64,000 nt of DNA from contig QQVP01000119.1 of the NCBI GenBank assembly GCA_003389215.1, forward strand, positions 372,001 through 436,000. The letters are read 5' to 3'. Below the pieces are notes generated by a model. The model saw only the letters and a list, made by a program, of their open reading frames with translations. It searched no databases and was not told the origin of the DNA. Positions 1 through 10,000 of this stretch are shown piece by piece. Source of the DNA: Planctomycetota bacterium (GTDB lineage Bacteria; Planctomycetota; Planctomycetia; Pirellulales; UBA7805). The position numbers were made by a program, and so were the translations under genes. Each line of letters starts with the position of its first letter. Position 1 is the first letter of the stretch.

Positions 1-224
1 GGCTCCTGCGCGAGCTGGATAGCCCGCGACATGTTCTTCTCGCGCACGATGAGGCCCTTCTTTTCCAGGGCCTTGAGGTGGCACATGACGCCGTTGGGCG
101 AGCTGATGTCGAATTCGTCGCCGATTTCCCGCACCGTCGGCCCGTAGCCACGACCGCGGATCTTGTCGCGGATGAATAGGTAGACGGCCTTTTGTCGCTT
201 GGTCGCCTTGTCGAGCAAAGTCAT
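1..224 (-). CDS. lexA: LexA repressor, N-terminal part (cut by window edge)
   Basis: Reverse-strand gene starting at ATG 224 and running off the left edge, so only about 74 residues are visible. The protein begins MTLLDKATKRQKAVYLFI and continues through RGYGPTVREIGDEFDISS, followed by NGVMCHLKALEKKGLI. This is the winged-helix DNA-binding domain of LexA, the SOS repressor that cleaves itself when RecA is activated. The C-terminal Ser/Lys protease domain lies outside the window and cannot be checked. The 5' flank is over 500 bases long and has one candidate promoter. I could not find a convincing LexA operator, but the operator sequence in planctomycetes is not one I know. Confidence 0.9.
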   Translation of the reverse strand, partial: MTLLDKATKRQKAVYLFIRDKIRGRGYGPTVREIGDEFDISSPNGVMCHLKALEKKGLIVREKNMSRAIQLAQE

Positions 225-802
225 GCGTCAGGTTCCTTGATCGGGTCTACCTCAGTCATTCCGTTCGAGCGACGGCGGTTGATCTGCGTTGGCGTATCTG
301 GGCCCACCTCCCGCCGAGGAGGTCGACGGCCAACCAACAGCGCCGACGGCCGACAACCAGCGCCGAACCGGTAACAACCACGGGTACCTGTGCAAACATA
401 CAATATACGGTTGTGCATTGTCAACCGATCCTGGCTGCGTGGGATGGCCGCCAAATCCGCCTTCGCGGCCCCCTGCGATCTGCCGCGGCCGCGTTGGCGA
501 CGCTCCATTTCCGGCTCGCAACAGCTACACTGAAAACAGGAGATCAAGGTGCGGCTGGCAGACGATTGAGCTGGCCCAAGGGGCCTCCGCGAAAGGTCGC
601 CAACGGTGACGGGCACACCACCGGCGTCGGGGCGTGCGGTGGCCAGCGTTGCCCAGTTGCTTGACGAAATCGCCCGTCGAGGCCAAGAATACCGGTCGAT
701 CCTACGAATTACCTAGGTTTCCCCGCTGTGAACTTCCCGTCACGCTTGGCTCGTCCGGGGCTCGAGTCGACTTGCCCCGTCCCTATTGCAAAGGAACGAT
801 CG
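225..802. other. intergenic region between lexA and sppA
   Basis: Nearly 580 bases without a supportable gene. Several open frames cross it, but they lack ribosome-binding sites and any recognisable domain. It should hold the divergent control regions of lexA and sppA. Apart from the candidate lexA promoter I see nothing specific. Confidence 0.5.
396..424 (-). promoter_or_regulatory. candidate sigma-70 promoter for lexA
   Basis: On the reverse strand TTGACA (424-419) is followed after 17 bases by GTATGT (401-396), a good -35 with a weak -10. It sits about 170 bases upstream of the lexA ATG in a locally AT-rich patch. This is motif spacing only; no operator was recognised. Confidence 0.3.
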
Positions 803-2626
803 ATGCTCGCCAATCCGTTTTTCCGCCTGCCGCTCTCGCTACTGTTGTTCCTTCTCTTGTTCGTGTCGCTCGGCGGCCTGCTGCGGGCGGAGGAGGAAGC
901 CGCGAAGGACGCCGCGGATGCCAAGCCGGCCGCAAACAAGCGCGTCAAACTGGCTTCGATTTCAATTGCCGGTGCCTTTCCGGAGACGACCCAGCAGGTC
1001 GGGCTCTTCGGCGAGATGGAACAGAATCTCCGCGAGACGATCAAGCGCATTGGCCAGGCGGCCGAAGACGACGATATCCAGGGGCTCGTACTCCGCATCC
1101 GCTCGCCCCTGATCGGACGGGCCAAGGTCGAGGAGCTTTGCGCGGCCGTGCGTCGTGCCCAGGCCAAGGGAATGAAGGTCTATGCCGACATTACGGGCGC
1201 TCAGGGGGCCGATTATCTGATCGCCTCTGCCTGCGACGAGATCGTGATGCCGCCCTCCGGCTCGCTGATCCTCGCCGGCGTGCGGGCCGAGGTCATGTTC
1301 TACAGGGGACTCATGGACAAGGTTGGCGTGCGTGCCGACTTCATCCAGGTGGGTCGCTTCAAGGGCGCTGCTGAGCCGTTCGTCCGCAGCGAGATGAGTG
1401 ACGAGTTGCGAGCGCAGTTCGAAAGTCTGATTGGCGACTACTACGACCAGATGATCGAGCGGATCGCCGAGGCACGTGATCTCGAGGCGGATCGCGTGCG
1501 CGAATTGATCGACGAAGGCATGTTCTCGGCCGCCAAGGCGAAGGAGGTGGGCCTGATCGATCACGTGATGTACGAGGATGAACTGCGCGAACGGCTCCGC
1601 ACGGAGAACGACGCCGAGAAGCTCGCGGTGGTGCGAAACTACGGCAAAAAAGACGTTCAAACCGACTTTTCCGGCTTCGGCGGCATGGTGCAGTTGATGC
1701 AGCTGATGATGGGAGTCGAGCCGACCCGTTCGCGAAGCCGCGGCGACCGCATCGCCATTATCTATGCCGTTGGTCCGATCATGGACGGCGCGAGTGAACA
1801 GGGGCTGTTTGGCAATGCGACGCTGGGGGGCGACACGATTGTCAAAGCCCTGCGCATGGCGGCCAAGCATAAGCGCGTCAAGGCGATTGTGCTTCGTGTC
1901 GATTCGCCCGGCGGTTCGGCCCTGGCGAGCGACTTGATTTGGCGCGAGGTCGCTCGGATCGACAAGCCGGTGGTGGCCAGCATGGGCGATACGGCGGCCA
2001 GCGGTGGCTACTACATCTCGATGGCGGCGGACAAGATTTACGCCGCCCCGGGAACATTGACCGGATCGATCGGCGTCGTCGGTGGAAAGCTCGCCTTGAG
2101 TGGACTCTACGACAAGGTCGGGCTCTCGGTCGATGTGATCGCGCGTGGCAAGAACAGCGGCGCCTTCAGCTCGACGCAGGTGTTCTCCGAAACGGAACGC
2201 GCGGCGATGAAGCAGATGATGCTCGACATCTACGAACAGTTCACGAGCAAGGCTGCCGAAGGACGAAACATGGAACTCGAACAGCTCAAGTCGTTGGCCG
2301 AGGGCCGTGTCTTTACGGGTCGTCAGGCCAAAGAGAACGGACTGGTCGACGAACTGGGAACGCTCCGCGACGCCATCGTCGGCGCCAAGGAGCTGGCGGG
2401 AATCGACAAAGACACACAGGTCGATCTGTGGGTGCTGCCCAAACCGCAGAGCTTCTTCGAGACGCTGTTCGAAGGCGAGTCGATCGAGACCTCCGCGAAA
2501 CTCTCGACGCAGTTGCGGGAGGTGTTGCCCGAGGTGACCGAACCGCTGGCGGCATCCGCCTGGCTGCGCCAGCTCTTCGAGCAACGAGCGGCCACGATTC
2601 TGCCCTATCGGATCGAGATCAAGTAG
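803..2626 (+). CDS. sppA: signal peptide peptidase SppA, 67K type
   Basis: A 607-residue serine protease of the inner membrane that degrades cleaved signal peptides. Start ATG 803 was chosen over the longer frame from 728 because AAGGA lies 8 bases upstream and the protein then opens with a signal/anchor segment (MLANPFFRLPLSLLLFLLLF). Tandem SppA folds are visible: the N-terminal half carries the general-base Lys187 in GRFKGAAEPF and the C-terminal half the nucleophile Ser400 in TAASGGYYIS. The spacing resembles the Lys/Ser pair of E. coli SppA. The length is typical of the long (67K) class. It stands alone; a short inverted-repeat element begins at its stop codon. Confidence 0.92.
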   Translation: MLANPFFRLPLSLLLFLLLFVSLGGLLRAEEEAAKDAADAKPAANKRVKLASISIAGAFPETTQQVGLFGEMEQNLRETIKRIGQAAEDDDIQGLVLRIRSPLIGRAKVEELCAAVRRAQAKGMKVYADITGAQGADYLIASACDEIVMPPSGSLILAGVRAEVMFYRGLMDKVGVRADFIQVGRFKGAAEPFVRSEMSDELRAQFESLIGDYYDQMIERIAEARDLEADRVRELIDEGMFSAAKAKEVGLIDHVMYEDELRERLRTENDAEKLAVVRNYGKKDVQTDFSGFGGMVQLMQLMMGVEPTRSRSRGDRIAIIYAVGPIMDGASEQGLFGNATLGGDTIVKALRMAAKHKRVKAIVLRVDSPGGSALASDLIWREVARIDKPVVASMGDTAASGGYYISMAADKIYAAPGTLTGSIGVVGGKLALSGLYDKVGLSVDVIARGKNSGAFSSTQVFSETERAAMKQMMLDIYEQFTSKAAEGRNMELEQLKSLAEGRVFTGRQAKENGLVDELGTLRDAIVGAKELAGIDKDTQVDLWVLPKPQSFFETLFEGESIETSAKLSTQLREVLPEVTEPLAASAWLRQLFEQRAATILPYRIEIK

Positions 2627-2791
2627 GCTCTGTTTCAAGAGGGAGGGCGTTTCAGAAGGGAGGGCGAGCCTCCCGGCGAGCCGAGAGCACGAATGATTCT
2701 GCGGCTCAGCAGGCTTCGGTCGCGAGCTCAGCCGAGCGGAGCTTCGCCCCTGGCGACGGACGTTCGGAAACGCGTTCTGAAACAAAGCCTA
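2625..2791. repeat. short element bounded by inverted repeats
   Basis: AGGCTCTGTTTCA at 2625-2637 is mirrored by TGAAACAAAGCCT at 2778-2790 (12 of 13 positions). The left repeat overlaps the sppA stop codon. The 140 bases between have no coding potential I can support. It could be a MITE- or REP-like unit or a long terminator stem. Copies elsewhere would be needed to call it mobile. Confidence 0.4.
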
Positions 2792-2940
2792 GCGTCCCGT
2801 CGTCCTAAGCCTCTGCAATTAAACGGCTTCCGGGCGGTTCTTCGAAGAGGCGAGAAAGGTTCCGGCGGAACCGACTTGCGTTGGCCACAGGGCGTCGCTG
2901 GCGAGCAGTCGGAAATTTCCGAAAAAAAAGCTCAAATTGC

Positions 2941-2969
2941 TTGACAGCAGCCGTCCGCACGGATAATTT
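2941..2969 (+). promoter_or_regulatory. strong sigma-70-like promoter upstream of the PEP-CTERM gene
   Basis: TTGACA at 2941-2946, a 17-base spacer, then TAATTT at 2964-2969: a perfect -35 and a good -10. Predicted transcription start is near 2976, giving a 300-base leader that contains the hairpin at 3092-3150 before the gene at 3277. Confidence 0.6.
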
Positions 2970-3091
2970 GGGCAGTTAATGGGACGCGAGCGGACACAAG
3001 TGGTGTGTTCCGCCCCAGTTTTCGGTCCAAGTTCAGCATCGTTATTTCAGGAGCCGGCCAGTGTCTTCGACCCAACTCGACCTAAACCAAA

Positions 3092-3150
3092 GAGCCGCCA
3101 GGGAGCTCTCGTCCGTACGGACCGAGAGAGCTTCGTGGCGGCTTTTTCTT
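3092..3150 (+). terminator. terminator-like or attenuator hairpin in the leader
   Basis: AGCCGCCA at 3093-3100 pairs with TGGCGGCT at 3135-3142, and inside it GAGCTCTCG pairs with CGAGAGAGC; a T-rich run follows to 3150. It sits between a strong promoter (2941) and the PEP-CTERM gene (3277). It could therefore end a short leader RNA, act as an attenuator, or produce a small RNA of roughly 170 bases. Confidence 0.55.
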
Positions 3151-3276
3151 TGGGGCCAGTGAAGTTCGAGGGCAATGAACCGAGCCGCCGAAGTGGCCTG
3201 ATCTCGAATCCCCATTCCGAAGAAGGAGAGTCTAGTGACAAGAACAAACCGTTTTTCTGCAACCAGGAGATTCCCC

Positions 3277-3813
3277 ATGAAGCAGACCCTCGCCACGCTG
3301 GTGGCAATCGTCGTGATTTCTTGCCTCGCGCAGCCGGCCGCGGCCGGAATCATTCCGGCATCCGCCGGAGATCCTGCCATTCCCGATTTGGTTTACGACC
3401 CAGCCACCGGGAATGTAACCCTCGATGGTACCGAGTCGGGCCCCTTCATCGGCTATACGCTGCAAAATGCAACGAACTCGTTCATTCCCGGCAACTTTAC
3501 TCCGCTTCTGGTGGGTGTGTCCACGGTACTGACGTCCGAGTTGGCGGAAGCGGCCCTCGCTCCCGGCTCGGGATCGATCGGCAACGTGTTTCCGACAGGC
3601 CTGGACCTGGCAGGATTGCAGGCGCTGTTGACGGTGAACACCGTTAGTGTCGCGTTGGGTGCCCCCCTAGTTCCCTTCGATTTGGTGGTGTTGTCGACGA
3701 CGACAACCGGAGGTACTGCCCCCATCCCCGAGCCGTCGACCTTCCTGCTGACCGGACTTGGCATGGTCGGCCTGGGTCTTTACAGCTGGCGACGTCGACG
3801 GGCTGCCGCCTAA
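3277..3813 (+). CDS. PEP-CTERM sorting-domain protein
   Basis: A 178-residue secreted protein. ATG 3277 is preferred over an upstream GTG at 3235 because AGGAGA lies at 3265-3270 and the protein then starts with a clean signal peptide (MKQTLATLVAIVVIS...AAA). The mature part is rich in Gly, Pro, Thr and small residues with no recognised domain. The C-terminus is a textbook PEP-CTERM tripartite signal: PIPEPSTF, a hydrophobic helix, then YSWRRRR. In this family the tail is processed by an exosortase and the protein goes to the envelope or extracellular matrix. No exosortase is in the window. A strong terminator follows at 3879. Confidence 0.85.
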   Translation: MKQTLATLVAIVVISCLAQPAAAGIIPASAGDPAIPDLVYDPATGNVTLDGTESGPFIGYTLQNATNSFIPGNFTPLLVGVSTVLTSELAEAALAPGSGSIGNVFPTGLDLAGLQALLTVNTVSVALGAPLVPFDLVVLSTTTTGGTAPIPEPSTFLLTGLGMVGLGLYSWRRRRAAA

Positions 3814-3878
3814 CAGCTACGCCGCCTGCTAAGGGAATTGCCCTTTACGACAATCGACAAAACCGAACAACAACGGTT

Positions 3879-3910
3879 AGCCCCGCCGGGTCGTCAGGCG
3901 GGGCTTTTTT
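3879..3910 (+). terminator. rho-independent terminator
   Basis: AGCCCCGCC (3879-3887), a 9-base loop, then GGCGGGGCT (3897-3905) running into TTTTTT. It ends the PEP-CTERM transcript and lies just before the convergent sialidase-like gene. Confidence 0.85.
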
Positions 3911-3950
3911 ACGCGCTTGGGGCGCTCGTCGCCTCCGAGCGTCAGGAGGG

Positions 3951-5201
3951 TCACTCGCTCGACCGGGCCAACCACGCGGGCAACTGGCCGTCTCCAGTGG
4001 CTTCGCCGGCGAGCAGCCAGCTAAGGTTCGAGCGAGCCAGTCGCGCGCGGCCGCCCCCCGCCTCGTAGAGCAAGTAGATCGAGCCTTCGCTCGCCGTCTC
4101 GGGGCGTCCGGCGGCCAGCGACGAGTAGCCGCCCGGTCCTTCGTCGACGAGTCGCTTCAGGGGCCAGGTCGCCCCACCGTCGCAACTGACCCACACCGTC
4201 GTCCGCTCGCGGCGTGCGCCCCTCGTATCGACGTTGCTGAAGAGCAGAATATCACGGTCCTCCACAGGTAGTCGGACCAGCCCGCCCATGCAACCGTAGG
4301 CGGTTGTTTGCGGTCCGTCGGGCAGCACGTCGACGATCGCCCAGTCGTCCCAAGTCGCTCCGCTGTCGCGACTGACCGCGTGACGGCGCGATGTGGGCCG
4401 TCGGGCCTGGGGCCAGTGCAGCCGCGAGTTGTAGTACACGGAACCGTCGGCACGCTCGGCCAGCGTCGCCTCGCCCGTGCCCATCTCGGGAAATGGATCG
4501 CTCGTTTTCCAGGTGGCCCCGCCGTCGTCGCTGTAGATGGCGGTTGTGTAGTGCTGCGACCATTGGCCGCGCCGGTTGCCGGCGGCGTAGTAGCGGGCAG
4601 CTCGCAACAAACGGCCTGCCTGTGGACCGCGGCGGAGCGTGATGCCATGCTCGTTCATGTGCATCGAAGGCACGTTGCCGTGGCGATCGGGCGCGATCGT
4701 AACCTTTTCGGCCGCCCAGCTGCGGCCCTGATCGCGACTGCGGTACAGCGTGAGCGGGGCAGGGGGGTGCCGGTCCTCGACGAAGACCAGCAGATCGCCT
4801 CGCTGCTCATCGACGGTGGCCCCGCCGCTGTGAATGCCGCTGGCGGCGACCACGATCTCGGGTTCGAAGGTCGCACCGCCGTCGCCGCTGCGACGAACCC
4901 GCACGTTCTTCTGCCCCCACACCGCCACCACGGTGCCGTCGGTGGTCACGACCACGTTGGGAAACCGCTGGCTCTCGAAGAGCTGTTGGGTTTCGAAACG
5001 GGCATGACCCAGGAACGGTTCGAGCGGACCTTCGGCCGGCTTGTCCGCGGCGGTTCTCGCTGCCGGCTGGGGCTCGTCACGGTGCGCGGGCTCATCTCCT
5101 TGGGCCGACGTGGCGAGCGTGAGCAGCAGCAGCAGGCTCAAGATTCTACCGAGACGGTGAAGCTGCGGCGCGAAAGGCAGCGATGGCGCAATAGGGAGCA
5201 T
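3951..5201 (-). CDS. secreted sialidase-like / BNR-repeat protein
   Basis: About 416 residues from ATG 5201. A TTG 63 bases further up gives a longer frame, but the ATG opens directly onto a signal peptide with a Leu-rich core (ILSLLLLLTLATSAQG). Five Asp-box motifs are visible: SGDGGATF, SRDQGRSW, SDDGGATW, SRDSGATW and SCDGGATW. They mark a six-bladed beta-propeller of the sialidase/exo-alpha-sialidase superfamily. Activity on sialic acid is not certain, because many planctomycete members act on other glycans. It is the last gene of a reverse-strand run after DUF1549/1553 and DUF1501 proteins, a common planctomycete context for polysaccharide use. Confidence 0.8.
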   Translation of the reverse strand: MLPIAPSLPFAPQLHRLGRILSLLLLLTLATSAQGDEPAHRDEPQPAARTAADKPAEGPLEPFLGHARFETQQLFESQRFPNVVVTTDGTVVAVWGQKNVRVRRSGDGGATFEPEIVVAASGIHSGGATVDEQRGDLLVFVEDRHPPAPLTLYRSRDQGRSWAAEKVTIAPDRHGNVPSMHMNEHGITLRRGPQAGRLLRAARYYAAGNRRGQWSQHYTTAIYSDDGGATWKTSDPFPEMGTGEATLAERADGSVYYNSRLHWPQARRPTSRRHAVSRDSGATWDDWAIVDVLPDGPQTTAYGCMGGLVRLPVEDRDILLFSNVDTRGARRERTTVWVSCDGGATWPLKRLVDEGPGGYSSLAAGRPETASEGSIYLLYEAGGGRARLARSNLSWLLAGEATGDGQLPAWLARSSE

Positions 5202-5446
5202 GCCGGGGGGTACTCGCGTTTTTTTGGGATCGCGAAGAGAAAGCGGGCCGTGTCTCGAGAGCAATTCGTCCGCAAGCGGTTCGGCATCTCGAGCGCGTCT
5301 CGTTTATCTCCAGCGTCTTGGCTGGCTGCGGCTGTGCTTGGCGACGTCGAGGGTGCATCGACGAATCTACCAATTCGCCTGCTTCGGTCTGGTGGCCATA
5401 CTTGCCTCGCCGGCGCCAACGACGCTACATCTATCCGAGACACGCT

Positions 5447-6871
5447 CTAGGCCAGAATGCCTTTGACCAGATGGCCGTGAATGTCCGTCAGTCGGAAATC
5501 GCGACCTTGCGACCGGAAGGTGAGCTGCGTGTGATCGAAACCGAGCAAGTGGAGCAGTGTCGCGTGCAAATCGTGGACGTGTACCGGATCGCGGGCGATG
5601 TTGAAGCCAAATTCGTCGGTCTCGCCGTGGACGTGTCCGGACTTGAGTCCGCCGCCGGCCATCCACATCGTGAAGCTGCGGTTGTGGTGGTCGCGACCGT
5701 CGCCGCTGCCGCCCTGAACCATCGGAGTGCGGCCGAATTCACCGCCCCAGATGACGATCGTATCTTCGAGCAGCCCGCGCTGTTTCAGGTCGCGTACCAG
5801 GGCCGCGCTGGCCTGATCGGTATCGCGACAGCGACCCTTCAGCCCCGCGGTCAAATTGCCGTGATGGTCCCAGGCTTCGTGGAAGAGTTGTACGAAGCGG
5901 ACGCCTCGCTCGATGAGCCGTCGCGCCAACAAGCAATTCTTGGCGTAGCTCGGCTTCGGGTTCTTGGCGTCGAGGCCGTACATTTCGAGCGTCGTCGACG
6001 TTTCCTGCGAGAGATCCATCAACTCCGGCCCGCTCGTCTGCATGCGATAGGCCAGTTCGTAGGCGTTGATGCGGGCCTGGATTTCGGGGTCGCCGAACTG
6101 GGCCAGCTCCTGCTCGTTCAGCTCGCGGAGGGCGTCGAGCGATTCGCGCTGGGCCACTTCGTCGATCCCGCGAGGATTGGAAAGGTAGAGAATCGGATCG
6201 CCCGAGCTGCGGAAGGGCACGCCGGCATACCTGGTGGGCAGGAAGCCGCAGCCCCAGTTGGAAGCCCCGCCACTGGTGCCGCCGCCTGAGCTGAGCACGA
6301 CGTAGCCGGGCAGGTTGTTCGATTCGCTGCCGAGTCCGTAGAGGGTCCAGGCGCCGAAGCTGGGTCGACCGAGGATTTGCGACCCGGTGTTCATGAGAAT
6401 CTGGGCCGGGGCATGATTGACCGCGTCGGTCTTCATCGAGCGGACAAAACACACGTCATCGGCGACACCGGCCAGGTACGGCACCAGCTCGGAGAGCTCG
6501 ACGCCCAGCTGTCCGTGCCTGGCAAACTTGAATTTCGGACCCAACAAGGCGGAGTCGGGTTTGATGAAGGCGGCCCGGTAACCCTCGAGCAATTCGGCGG
6601 GTGGCTTTTTACCGCTCCACTTGGCCAACTCGGGCTTGAAGTCGAACAAGTCGAGCTGGCTCGGCGCGCCGGCGTGGAACATGTAGATCACGCGCTTCGC
6701 CTTGGGGGCGAGCGGCGGCTGGCGTGGCGCCAGGGGATTCTCCTCGACCGCCTGCACCTCGGAATTCAACAGCGAGGCCAGGGCCAGACTACCCATGCCG
6801 ACCCCACACTGGCGCAGGAACCAGCGTCGCGAGGTCTGTCGAGCCATTTCGTCGCGGAGGGGATTGGTCAT
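5447..6871 (-). CDS. DUF1501 family Tat-exported protein
   Basis: 474 residues. The N-terminus holds a Tat-type signal with [20 protein letters not shown], followed by [20 protein letters not shown], which is diagnostic of DUF1501 (sulfatase/alkaline-phosphatase-like fold). Other family marks are [11 protein letters not shown] and [15 protein letters not shown]. The function of DUF1501 proteins is not settled; in planctomycetes they almost always pair with DUF1549/DUF1553 cytochrome proteins, as here, where the partner ends 135 bases upstream. The likely site is the periplasm. Confidence 0.9.
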   Translation of the reverse strand: MTNPLRDEMARQTSRRWFLRQCGVGMGSLALASLLNSEVQAVEENPLAPRQPPLAPKAKRVIYMFHAGAPSQLDLFDFKPELAKWSGKKPPAELLEGYRAAFIKPDSALLGPKFKFARHGQLGVELSELVPYLAGVADDVCFVRSMKTDAVNHAPAQILMNTGSQILGRPSFGAWTLYGLGSESNNLPGYVVLSSGGGTSGGASNWGCGFLPTRYAGVPFRSSGDPILYLSNPRGIDEVAQRESLDALRELNEQELAQFGDPEIQARINAYELAYRMQTSGPELMDLSQETSTTLEMYGLDAKNPKPSYAKNCLLARRLIERGVRFVQLFHEAWDHHGNLTAGLKGRCRDTDQASAALVRDLKQRGLLEDTIVIWGGEFGRTPMVQGGSGDGRDHHNRSFTMWMAGGGLKSGHVHGETDEFGFNIARDPVHVHDLHATLLHLLGFDHTQLTFRSQGRDFRLTDIHGHLVKGILA

Positions 6872-6901
6872 GACTTGCTTCTTCCTGCTCGTCGTTCGTT
6901 C

Positions 6902-6936
6902 GTTCCGTGGCGTTCGTGGGTTCCGTGGCGTTCGTG
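6902..6936. repeat. two-copy 17-base direct repeat
   Basis: GTTCCGTGGCGTTCGTG occurs at 6902-6918 and again at 6920-6936, in the gap between the DUF1501 and DUF1549/1553 genes. It is probably replication slippage; no function is apparent. Confidence 0.7.
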
Positions 6937-7006
6937 TTCCGGCACTCGCTCGCCGCCGTGCGGCAGGTTGGCAGCCGAGGCGCTCACCGAGGGAGACGCC
7001 AAGGCG

Positions 7007-10000
7007 TTATCTCTTGGTCAGCGTGGCGTCCAGGTTCAACAGCACGCGGGCCACGATCGTCCAGGCCGCCGCGTCGTTGGGGGTGGCGGTCGGGGGCAGG
7101 TCGCCCGGCTTGGTGAATTCGTTGAAGGCGATCTGGGCCGCGTCGAGCTCGCCGGCCAACAGCCGCTTCCGGCTGCGGTCGAGGAGGCGTTTGAGCGTGG
7201 CGACTTCCGTCTCGCGTGGCGGCCGCGACGTGCAGAGCCGAAATGCGTAGCGAATCCGCTCGGCATCGGTCGAGCCTCCCTCGCGCAAAACCCGCAGGGC
7301 GAGCGCCTGGGCCGCCTCGCTGAAGATCGTGGCGTTCAAGCTCGTCAGCGCCGCCAGCGGCGTGTTCGAGCGGACCCGTCGCACGCACGATTGATCGCCC
7401 GTGGGGGCGTCGAAGTTGGCGAGCACCGGATCCGGAATCGAACGCCGGCGGAAGACGTAGATCGACCGGCGATAGCGATCGGGCCCGGTGGCCGTGTTCC
7501 AGAAATCGACATGCACGAAACTCAGCGCAAACAGCCCTTCCGGAACCGGCGGAAACACGCTGGGGCCGCCCATCTCGCGATTCAGCAGGCCGGAGGCCGT
7601 CAGGGCGATGTCGCGGACCGTCTCGGCGTGAGGGCGGAACCGCGGACCGCGGGCGAGCAGTTTGTTGTTGGGGTCGCGTTCGAGCAACTCGGCCGACACC
7701 TGCGACGATTGGCGATACGTCGCGCTGGTCACGATCAGCCGATGCAGGTGTTTGAGACTCCAGGGCTGGGGCGGCTCGGCGGCCGCGGTCGGCACGGTCG
7801 GCTCCATCAACTCCACGGCCAACGTGTCCAATAGCTGCGGATGGGTCGGTCGCTCGGCCCGGGTGCCAAAGTCTTCGGGCGTGGTGACCAGCCCGAGTCC
7901 GAAATAGGTTTGCCAAACGCGATTGACGATCACCCGCGCCGTGGTGGGCGACTGTCGATCGACGAGCCAACGGGCCAGCGTGAGTCGCGTGGCCGGGGCG
8001 TCGTCGGGCAAGGCGTGAAACGCAGCCGGCGTACCGGGCTCGACCTGGGTGGTGGGGCTCTGCCAGTTGCCGCGATCGAGTATATAGGTGCGGCGCTGGA
8101 ATTTGGCCTCGCGCGTCGCCAGGTTGAGCACCGAATCGCCCTCGGGCCAGGCGGACCACTGTTCGTCGATCTTGCCGGCGAGCATCTTCGTGTCTTCTTC
8201 GCTACGGGCCCAGGCGATGATCAGGTTCTGTCGATCTTCGGCGGTGAGCTCTTCCGTCGGCTTGGCCAGGGCGCGACCCACCTCCGACGGCAGTTGCGCG
8301 GCTCGCGGCTCCGGCCGGTCGGTCACGCTGACGCGAAAGCGGCCGATGAAGTTGTTGCGGCGCCCGTGGGCGTCACCACCGCCGTGGCGAAAGCCCATCG
8401 CGATGCGAAAGCGTGTGCCGCCTTCGTTGCGGAGCGGCTTTTCGAAGCGGAGCACGGCGTGACAGTCTTCATTCCGCCAGCGCGGTCCGCGATCGGGGCA
8501 CCAGGCAGTGTTCAGGTCGTCGTCGACCAGGAAGTTGGCCCCGCCCGTCAGGCGGCGATCGTCCTTGTTGCGGCGGAAGAAGGGATCGATCAAGCCGACC
8601 GATTTGTTGGCGTTGGCGGTCGCCTCCGCCACTTTGACGTAGCTAAAGTTCTCGGCGTCGGAGAGCGGTGCGGCGTCGACCTTGATTTCGCTGATCGCAA
8701 AGGTGCCGCGGAAGTTGCGGCCCGGTCCGCCAAAGATCAGGTCGCCATGCGTCAGGGCGTCGAGCCGCAAGGCGGTGACCTCGGTTTCCTGCGTATCGAC
8801 GATGACGGTCAGCCGGGTGCTGGTCGGTCGGAAGCCGAGGTTGAGCACCGTGCCGTCGTCGAGGATTTCGGGATGACAAATGCCGTCGGGTACTTCGGCA
8901 CTCGAGGGATGCAGCGGCGTCCAGGTGTCGGCGGTTTGTTTTTCCCGCTCGGCCGTGGCCCAGGTTTGCAGCTTGGCCTCCCAGTCGGGCACGGCCTTCT
9001 TGATCTCCTTCACGTGCTTGACGATCTGCTCGTCGATCTTCGTCATCCGCTGCCGATGTGCCGGCGAATAGACGCGCTCGATCGACTCGTAGTCGTTGTT
9101 CAAGTAAGCGAACAGCTGATAGTACTCACGCTGGCTGAGGGGGTCGTACTTGTGGTCGTGACATTGCCCGCAGGCCAGGGACATGCCGAGCACGGCCTTG
9201 CCGATGCAGTCGATGCGATCGATGATCCCCTCGATGCGAAACTCTTCGGGAATGATGGCTCCCTCTTCGTTGACCATCGAATTCCGCAAGAAGCCGGTGG
9301 CGATGCGTTCGTCCTGTCCCGCGTCGGGCAACTGGTCGCCGGCAATCTGTTGGATGATGAATTGATCGTAGGGCAGGTCACGATTCAGAGCGCCCACGAC
9401 CCAGTCGCGCCACGCCCACTGCTGCCGGGGCAGGTCCTTTTCGTAGCCGTCGCTGTCGGCGTAACGGGCCGCGTCCATCCACCAACGGGCCCAGCGCTCG
9501 CCATAGTGGGGCGAAGCGAGCAAGCGCTCGACCTGCTTTTCATAGGCGTCCGGCGACTCGTCCGCCAGAAAGGCGTCAAGTTCCTCGAGCGTCGGCGGCA
9601 ACCCGGTCAGGTCGAGCGACAGCCGGCGCAACAGCGTGGCCCGATCGGCCTGGGCGGCCGGCTTCAGGTTTTCCTCGTCCAGGCGTGCCCGCACGAAGGC
9701 GTCGACCGGATGCGCGTCCTCTGGCATCTCGGCGCGTCGCGGGGCCACGAAGGCCCAGTGCTGCTCGTAGGGGGCGCCTTCCTCAATCCAGCGTCGCAGC
9801 AGCTCACGCTCGGCCGCCGTGATCGGCTTCTGTTGGTCGGGCGGGGGCATCACCTCGTCGGGATCTTCCGACAGGATGCGGACCATCAGTTCGCTCGAAT
9901 CGGGGTCACCGGGGACGATCGCCGCCGCCGCCACGGCGCTGTCGCGGACGTCGATCCGCAGGTCGGCTTCGCGGCCGGCCTCGTCCGGACCGTGGCATAG

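Noticed and set aside
225..802. LexA operator near lexA
   Set aside because: No palindrome matching known SOS boxes was found; only a promoter-like pair.
962..2785. 607-codon reverse open frame opposite sppA
   Set aside because: It is the mirror of a clear SppA gene; composition is rich in Arg, His and Gln, with no domain. Long antisense frames are common at this GC content.
7841..10000. 719-codon forward open frame opposite the DUF1549/1553 gene
   Set aside because: Antisense shadow of a recognised family; no motif or ribosome-binding site.
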